The notes under the pieces: generated by a model
Databases searched by the model: none
What the model was told of the DNA's origin: nothing
What the model saw: the letters and a program-made list of their open reading frames with translations, nothing else
From: Fodinibacter luteus
Lineage (GTDB): Bacteria; Actinomycetota; Actinomycetes; Actinomycetales; Dermatophilaceae
Direction: 5' to 3'
DNA length: 64,000 nt
Assembly (NCBI RefSeq): GCF_039541575.1
Contig: NZ_BAABGM010000013.1
Location: 62,001-126,000 of the forward strand
Made by a program: the position numbers and the translations under genes
Shown here: piece after piece, positions 60,171 to 64,000 of the stretch
Layout of the letters: every line of letters begins with the position of its first letter
Position numbering within the stretch: the first letter of the stretch is position 1

Positions 60171-61337
60171 GTGGCGCGCACCCCTTCCGACCTGCCGGGC
60201 GAGGGGTTGCTCGACGCCTCCCGCGGCCCCCTCGACCCGGTCGCCGCCCGCACCCTCGAGGCGGCCGTCGCCGTGGCGTGGGCCGACCCCGCCCACCCGC
60301 ACCCGCCGGGACGCCGGGCCCGCGCTTTGCTCGACACGGCACGCGAGGTGCTCGCCGCCGCCGTCGGCGTGCGCCCCGAGGAGCTCTCGGTGCACGCGAG
60401 CGCCGAGTCCGCCCTCGAGCTGGGGCTCTCCGGCCTGCGGCACGCCCGCCGCCGGGTCGGCCATCGCGTCGTCGCCGGCGCCGCCGAGCGCTCCGTGCTG
60501 CTGCTCCAGCCCGGGACCGAGCCGGTCATCCCCGTCGACGCGGCCGGTCGGGTCGACGTCGAGGCGTATGCCGTCGCGCTCGGCGGCGGGGACGTCGCCG
60601 CTGCGGTCCTGCAGGCCGCGAACGCGGAGGTCGGCACGCGCCAGCCGGTCGGAACGGTCGGTGCCCGGTGCCGGGAGGCGGGGGTCCCGCTCCTGCTCGA
60701 CGCGACGGCATCCGTCGGGAGGGACTGGAGCGCCGTCACCCGGTTCGGCGAGGACGCGTCGGTGCTCGTCGCCGACGCCGCGGCCTTCGGGGGGCCGCCG
60801 CTCGGGCTGCTCGCCGTGCGCGCCGGCACCCGCTGGGGCCTGCCCGGCCCGCGTCGCACCGCGGAGCAGGGGCGGGAGCACGCCAGCCCCTGGGTGCCGC
60901 TCGTCCTCGCGGCCGCCGAGGCCTGGCAGCAGGCCGCCGCGGCGCAGGATGCCGAGGAGCGCGCCGCGCGCGACCTCGTGGACCGGGTGCGCCGGGCGGC
61001 CGCCGCGGTGCCGGACGTCGAGGTCGTCGGCGACCCGGACGACCGGCTGCCGCACGTCGTGACGTTCAGCGTCCTGTTCGCCGACGGAGAGGTGCTGCTC
61101 GAGGAGCTCGCCCGCCGTGGCCTCGTCGTCGCGTCGGGGTCGGCGTGCACGTCGAGTGCCCTGCGGCCGAGCCACGTGCTCGCGGCCATGGGGGTGCTCA
61201 CCCACGGCAACGTGCGGGTCACCCTGCCGCTGGGGTCGGTCTCCCCCACCCGTGGGCGCGACGTGGCCCGCCTGTGCCAGGAGCTGCCGGATGCCGTGGC
61301 GGCGGTCCGCCGCCGGCTGGGGACGGGCGAGCTGTGA
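60171..61337 (+). CDS. Cysteine desulfurase-like protein lacking the PLP lysine
   Basis: This 388-residue aminotransferase class V-fold protein aligns with NifS/IscS enzymes, which make protein persulfide from cysteine using PLP. The catalytic Cys loop is intact (SGSACTSSALRPSH, Cys326), as are NAEVGTRQP and LLLDATASVG in position. But the segment that should read S-A-H-K-F-G-G reads DAAAFGGPPLG: the PLP-binding Lys is Ala205 and the adjacent His Ala204. The usual E-H before the PLP ring is E-R (Arg107), and the D-A-x-Q site lacks its Gln. It is therefore unlikely to be a normal desulfurase. It overlaps tusA by four bases. It may receive or hold persulfide rather than form it. Confidence 0.82.
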   Translation: MARTPSDLPGEGLLDASRGPLDPVAARTLEAAVAVAWADPAHPHPPGRRARALLDTAREVLAAAVGVRPEELSVHASAESALELGLSGLRHARRRVGHRVVAGAAERSVLLLQPGTEPVIPVDAAGRVDVEAYAVALGGGDVAAAVLQAANAEVGTRQPVGTVGARCREAGVPLLLDATASVGRDWSAVTRFGEDASVLVADAAAFGGPPLGLLAVRAGTRWGLPGPRRTAEQGREHASPWVPLVLAAAEAWQQAAAAQDAEERAARDLVDRVRRAAAAVPDVEVVGDPDDRLPHVVTFSVLFADGEVLLEELARRGLVVASGSACTSSALRPSHVLAAMGVLTHGNVRVTLPLGSVSPTRGRDVARLCQELPDAVAAVRRRLGTGEL

Positions 61338-61663
61338 CCGACGACCCGCTCCTCGTCGACGCCCGTGGCACCCGCTGCCCCGTCCCTGTCATCCGGGTCG
61401 CGCGCGCCGCCCGTGACCGGCCGGCGGGGACCACGCTCGTGCTGCTCGCCGACGACGTCGCCGCCCGCTCGGACGTGCCGGCATGGGGGCGGATGCGGGG
61501 TCACGCCGTGACGCTCGTCGACGCCGGGTCGTGGACGGAGTACCGCGTCGTGCTCGGCGGCCCGCCGGCAGGACCGCCGGAGTCGACGCCCGGGGCGTCC
61601 ACGGAGCCGACCGCCGGGACCGCGGGGACCTCCGGACGCGGTCAGGTCGACAGGTCGACCTGA
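61334..61663 (+). CDS. tusA: TusA-family sulfur carrier protein
   Basis: This 109-residue protein has the TusA motif LLVDARGTRCPVPVIRVARA with the persulfide-carrying Cys15 followed by Pro, and the LADDVAARSDVPAWGRMRGH core. The last 35 residues form a Pro/Gly/Ser/Thr-rich tail not needed for the fold. GTG 61334 overlaps the desulfurase-like stop (GTGA), so the two are translated together in fixed ratio. Its 3' end overlaps the convergent aat gene by 22 bases. It should relay sulfur, but its donor here is unclear. Confidence 0.88.
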   Translation: MTDDPLLVDARGTRCPVPVIRVARAARDRPAGTTLVLLADDVAARSDVPAWGRMRGHAVTLVDAGSWTEYRVVLGGPPAGPPESTPGASTEPTAGTAGTSGRGQVDRST

Positions 61664-62325
61664 GGTGCCTGCAGCGCGTCGGCGAGGCGGACCAGGTACT
61701 CCTCGCGGGGCCACTCCTGCGCCCCGAGGCGGCGCAGGTGGTCGGTGGCCCACTGGACGTCGACGAACCGTCGGGGGTCGCCGTCCGCGTGGAAGCGCTC
61801 GACGAGACCGACGAGGGCGACCTTCGAGGCGTCCCGCACGGCGTGGAACATCGACTCCCCCGCGAACAGCCCCCCGATCGCCACCCCGTACAGGCCCCCG
61901 ACGAGCTCCCCGCCCTGCCAGGACTCCACGCTGTGCGCCCACCCCAGCTCGTGGAGCACCCCGTAGGCCGCGGCGACCTCGTCGGTGATCCACCGGCCCT
62001 CCCGCGAGGGGTCGGCACACCGCCGGACGACCTCCTCGAAGGCGGTGTCGACGCGGACGTCGAAGCGGGCCACGGCCCGGCGCAACGAGCGGCTCACCCG
62101 GAGGGCACCGGCGGGGATGACGCCGCGTGGGTCGGGCGACCACCACCCGACGGTGCCGCCACCGTGTGGGCCGAGCCCCATGGGGAACAGCCCGAGGCGG
62201 TAGGCGGCGAGCAACGTGCCCGGCTCGAGGTCCGCGCCGCTCGCGACGAGGTCGTCGCCCGGCTCGAGCCGCGCGGCATCGAGCAGCCACGGCGTCGCGG
62301 GGGGCTCGACCGGCGGGAAGGGCAT
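61642..62325 (-). CDS. aat: Leucyl/phenylalanyl-tRNA-protein transferase
   Basis: This 227-residue enzyme adds Leu or Phe to proteins with basic N-termini, marking them for Clp degradation (N-degron pathway). Motifs: LLAAYRLGLFPMG, VGWWSPDPRGVIP, GGLYGVAIGGLFAGESMFH and FVDVQWATDHLRRLGA. Length matches. It follows the PfkB kinase gene by 19 bases in the same direction. Its 3' end overlaps tusA on the other strand. Confidence 0.93.
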   Translation of the reverse strand: MPFPPVEPPATPWLLDAARLEPGDDLVASGADLEPGTLLAAYRLGLFPMGLGPHGGGTVGWWSPDPRGVIPAGALRVSRSLRRAVARFDVRVDTAFEEVVRRCADPSREGRWITDEVAAAYGVLHELGWAHSVESWQGGELVGGLYGVAIGGLFAGESMFHAVRDASKVALVGLVERFHADGDPRRFVDVQWATDHLRRLGAQEWPREEYLVRLADALQAPQVDLST

Positions 62326-62344
62326 CGCGTCGCGGACCCGCGGG

Positions 62345-63328
62345 TCAGTCGCGAAGGGTGCGTACGAGGGGCGCGACCTGCGCGGCGGCGTCCTCGCCGT
62401 AGGCCTGCGCGAACCGGGAGAGGAACCCCTGACGGGTCACGACGTACTCCTGGGTGCCGACCGTCTCGAGCACGTGCGCGGCGAGCACGGAGCCGATCTG
62501 CGCGCACCGCTCGTGGTCGAGCCCGCCGGCGAGGCCGACGAGGAATCCGGCCCGGAAGGCGTCGCCGACCCCGGTCGGGTCGACACGCTCGACGTCGCCG
62601 GCGACCGGCACGTGGACCGGGTCCTCGCCCTGGGTGCGGATGTCGGCGCCGTCCTTGCCCCGGGTGATGACCCGCGTCGTGACCCGCTCGTCGATCTCGT
62701 CCTGGCTCCAGCCGGTCTTGGTCTCGGTGAGGTGCGACTCGTACTCGTTCGTGATGAGGTAGTCGGCCCCGTCGATGAGGCGCCGGATGAACGGGCCGTC
62801 GGCGAACGCGAGCTGCTGCGAGGGGTCGGCGACGAACCGGATGCCGCGGGTGCGGCACTCCTCGGTGTGGCGCAGCATCGCCTCCGGGTCGTCGGCGCCG
62901 ATGAGCACGAGGTCGAGGTCCCAGCGCTCGTGGATCGGGCCGAGCTCGATCATCCGGGCCTCGGACATGGCCCCCGCGTAGAACGTCGCGATCTGGGCCA
63001 TCGACTCGTCGGTCGTGCACACGAACCGGGCGGTGTGGCGCGACTCGGAGATGTGGACGTGGTCGGTGATGACGCCGTGCCGGGACAGCCAGCTGCGGTA
63101 GTCGGCGAAGTCCTCGCCCGCCGCCCCGACGATGATCGGGCGGGCGCCCAGGGCGGCCATGCCGAAGCAGATGTTGCCGGCGATCCCGCCGCGGCGGATC
63201 TCGAGCGTCTCCGCGAGGAAGCTCACCGAGATCTTGTCGAGCTGCTCGACCACGAGGGAGTCCGAGAAGCTGCCGCGGAAGGTCATGAGGTGGTCGGTCG
63301 CGATGGACCCGGTGACGGCGATCTGCAC
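62345..63328 (-). CDS. PfkB-family carbohydrate kinase, adenosine kinase-like
   Basis: This 327-residue ribokinase-fold kinase has the N-terminal GG motif region (RRGGIAGNICFGMAALGA) and the catalytic signature DPTGVGDAFRAGFLVG near residue 250, including the catalytic Asp. It is the counterpart of AdoK (Rv2202c), which phosphorylates adenosine; that assignment rests on synteny and similarity. GTG 63328 is seven bases after a TAGGTT -10. Confidence 0.9.
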   Translation of the reverse strand: MQIAVTGSIATDHLMTFRGSFSDSLVVEQLDKISVSFLAETLEIRRGGIAGNICFGMAALGARPIIVGAAGEDFADYRSWLSRHGVITDHVHISESRHTARFVCTTDESMAQIATFYAGAMSEARMIELGPIHERWDLDLVLIGADDPEAMLRHTEECRTRGIRFVADPSQQLAFADGPFIRRLIDGADYLITNEYESHLTETKTGWSQDEIDERVTTRVITRGKDGADIRTQGEDPVHVPVAGDVERVDPTGVGDAFRAGFLVGLAGGLDHERCAQIGSVLAAHVLETVGTQEYVVTRQGFLSRFAQAYGEDAAAQVAPLVRTLRD

Positions 63329-63335
63329 GGCTCCG

Positions 63336-63341
63336 AACCTA
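63336..63341 (-). promoter_or_regulatory. -10 element of the PfkB kinase gene, leaderless
   Basis: Minus-strand TAGGTT lies seven bases before GTG 63328. Confidence 0.5.
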
Positions 63342-63352
63342 CCCCGCTCGTG

Positions 63353-63390
63353 CCGCGAGGGCCCGTGCCGGGTGGCACGGGCCCTCGCGG
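63353..63390 (-). terminator. Terminator hairpin after erpA
   Basis: Arms 63353-63369 and 63374-63390 are exact 17-base complements with a four-base loop. It lies 32 bases after the erpA stop and just upstream of the promoter of the next gene. No U-tract. Confidence 0.8.
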
Positions 63391-63422
63391 GTCTGCTCGG
63401 CCGGGTCGCCCGGCCGCGTCCC

Positions 63423-63797
63423 TCAGCTGAAGCTGTCGCCGCAGGCGCAGGAGCTGCCCGCGTTCGGGTTGTCGATGGTGAAGCCCTGCTTCTCGATGGT
63501 GTCGGCGAAGTCGATCGTCGCGCCCTCGAGGTAGGGAGCGCTCATCCGGTCGACGACGACCTCGACGCCCCCGAAGTCCCGCACGAGGTCACCGTCGAGG
63601 GTGCGCTCGTCGAAGTAGAGCTGGTAGATGAGCCCGGAGCAGCCGCCCGGCTGGACTCCGACGCGCAGCCGGAGGTCGTCGCGCCCCTCCTGCGCGAGCA
63701 GGGACTGGACCTTCTCGGCGGCGACGCCGGTGAGCACGACGCCGTGCGCCGCGGTCTCGTCGGTGGCTGCCTCGGTGGTCTGGAGCTGGTCGCTCAT
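63423..63797 (-). CDS. erpA: A-type iron-sulfur cluster insertion protein
   Basis: This 124-residue protein is an A-type carrier that inserts Fe-S clusters. The three cluster Cys are in QPGGCSGLIY (Cys53) and SSCACGDSFS (Cys117, Cys119). An N-terminal Thr/Ala-rich extension of about 18 residues is normal for actinobacteria. GAGGAG precedes ATG 63797. It matches Rv2204c. A desulfurase-like gene and tusA lie 2 kb away, but link to it is inference. Confidence 0.93.
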   Translation of the reverse strand: MSDQLQTTEAATDETAAHGVVLTGVAAEKVQSLLAQEGRDDLRLRVGVQPGGCSGLIYQLYFDERTLDGDLVRDFGGVEVVVDRMSAPYLEGATIDFADTIEKQGFTIDNPNAGSSCACGDSFS

Positions 63798-63889
63798 GGG
63801 TGCACTCCTCGTGCTGGCGGTGGCCTGGTCGGTGGCCCGGTCGCCGTGGTCAACCCCCGTGGGGCCGCCGGTGTTCCCGGGCTCCTTTA

Positions 63890-63895
63890 AGGATA
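63890..63895 (-). promoter_or_regulatory. -10 element of erpA
   Basis: Minus-strand TATCCT gives a leader of about 90 bases before ATG 63797, unlike the many leaderless genes here. The leader contains no recognised riboswitch. Confidence 0.45.
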
Positions 63896-63916
63896 CGTCC
63901 CCGCGGGGACCGTGCC

Positions 63917-64000
63917 TCAACGGGCGGGCGACCAGGTGCGCGCCACGCGAGCAGTGCGCTCGGCGACCGTCGACACCGGGTCGGCGACGAGCGCCTCGAC
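63917..64000 (-). CDS. C-terminal end of an unidentified gene (5' end outside window)
   Basis: The last 27 codons before a TGA (63917-63919) read VEALVADPVSTVAERTARVA then RTWSPAR, with strong third-position G/C, so the frame is coding. Too little is present to name the protein. It is in the same direction as erpA, which has its own promoter in the gap. Confidence 0.6.
   Translation of the reverse strand, partial: VEALVADPVSTVAERTARVARTWSPAR

Noticed and set aside
864..61287. GGATGCC as a polar chromosome-segregation motif (KOPS or AIMS type)
   Set aside because: Roughly equal numbers read GGATGCC and GGCATCC on the plus strand in this window; a polar motif should be skewed. Whole-replichore counting would settle it.
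1..64000. tRNA, rRNA, insertion sequence or prophage genes
   Set aside because: None was recognised on either strand; a tRNAscan and ISfinder search would be needed to exclude short or degenerate cases.

Overview
This 64 kb window is high-GC (about 72 percent by eye) DNA from an actinobacterium, with strong G/C bias at codon third positions, many GTG starts and many genes whose -10 hexamer sits 5 to 8 bases before the start codon (leaderless mRNA). The bc1-aa3 oxidase genes, PknL with PASTA repeats, class II DAHP synthase and the gene order idsA - Rv2175c-like - pknL - aroG - acyltransferase - ArsA-like - SRPBCC - fadD15 - exonuclease/UvrC-like - trpD - ctaE/qcrCAB - ctaF/ctaC - PfkB kinase - erpA match the Rv2173 to Rv2204c region of Mycobacterium tuberculosis. 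A topoisomerase IV pair, DUF3040, DUF7455, DUF6504 and a SAV_6107-type HEPN protein suggest Micrococcales, perhaps Intrasporangiaceae; that placement is inference. No rRNA, tRNA, insertion sequence, CRISPR array or prophage was seen.

Layout. 1-8.0 kb: the 3' end of parC, a sugar ABC importer (binding protein and two permeases, no ATPase) with a LacI-type regulator, then parE facing the other way. 8.3-9.6 kb: small DUF7455, DUF456 and DUF3040 proteins. 9.6-16.7 kb: a leftward DNA-damage operon, DUF6504 - HEPN - dnaE2 - methyltransferase - dinB, behind a perfect 16-bp LexA-type box. 16.7-26.1 kb: YbaK, metF, a polyprenyl synthase, an Rv2175c-like DNA-binding protein, a LysM/transglycosylase protein, PknL, a DMT exporter, a polysaccharide deacetylase and a membrane protein. 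26.1-31.4 kb: threonine aldolase, DAHP synthase, a two-component pair and an acyltransferase. 31.5-44.1 kb: a cell-wall L,D-transpeptidase, a leftward operon of SRPBCC, ArsA-like ATPase, CxxC protein, ROK sugar kinase and EEP hydrolase, then fadD15, a GT-C membrane enzyme, a beta-propeller protein, a lipoprotein peptidase and a small Cys protein. 44.3-49.9 kb: an HxlR-SCP2 regulator divergent from a methyltransferase, a DEDD exonuclease/UvrC-like fusion, a lone AsnC-type domain, trpD and an atypical receiver protein. 50-60.1 kb: ctaE-qcrCAB and ctaC-ctaD-ctaF, the bc1-aa3 respiratory chain, separated by small housekeeping genes. 60.2-64 kb: a cysteine-desulfurase-like protein without the PLP lysine coupled to TusA, then aat, a PfkB kinase, erpA and the end of an unidentified gene.

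Most worth following up are the LexA-controlled dnaE2/dinB operon with uncharacterised partners and no imuA/imuB, the PLP-lysine-less desulfurase coupled to TusA, the ATC start of the LacI-type gene, related-looking palindromes of about 62-67 bp inside dnaE2 and between genes, and an over-represented GGATGCC/GGCATCC motif that forces rare codons.
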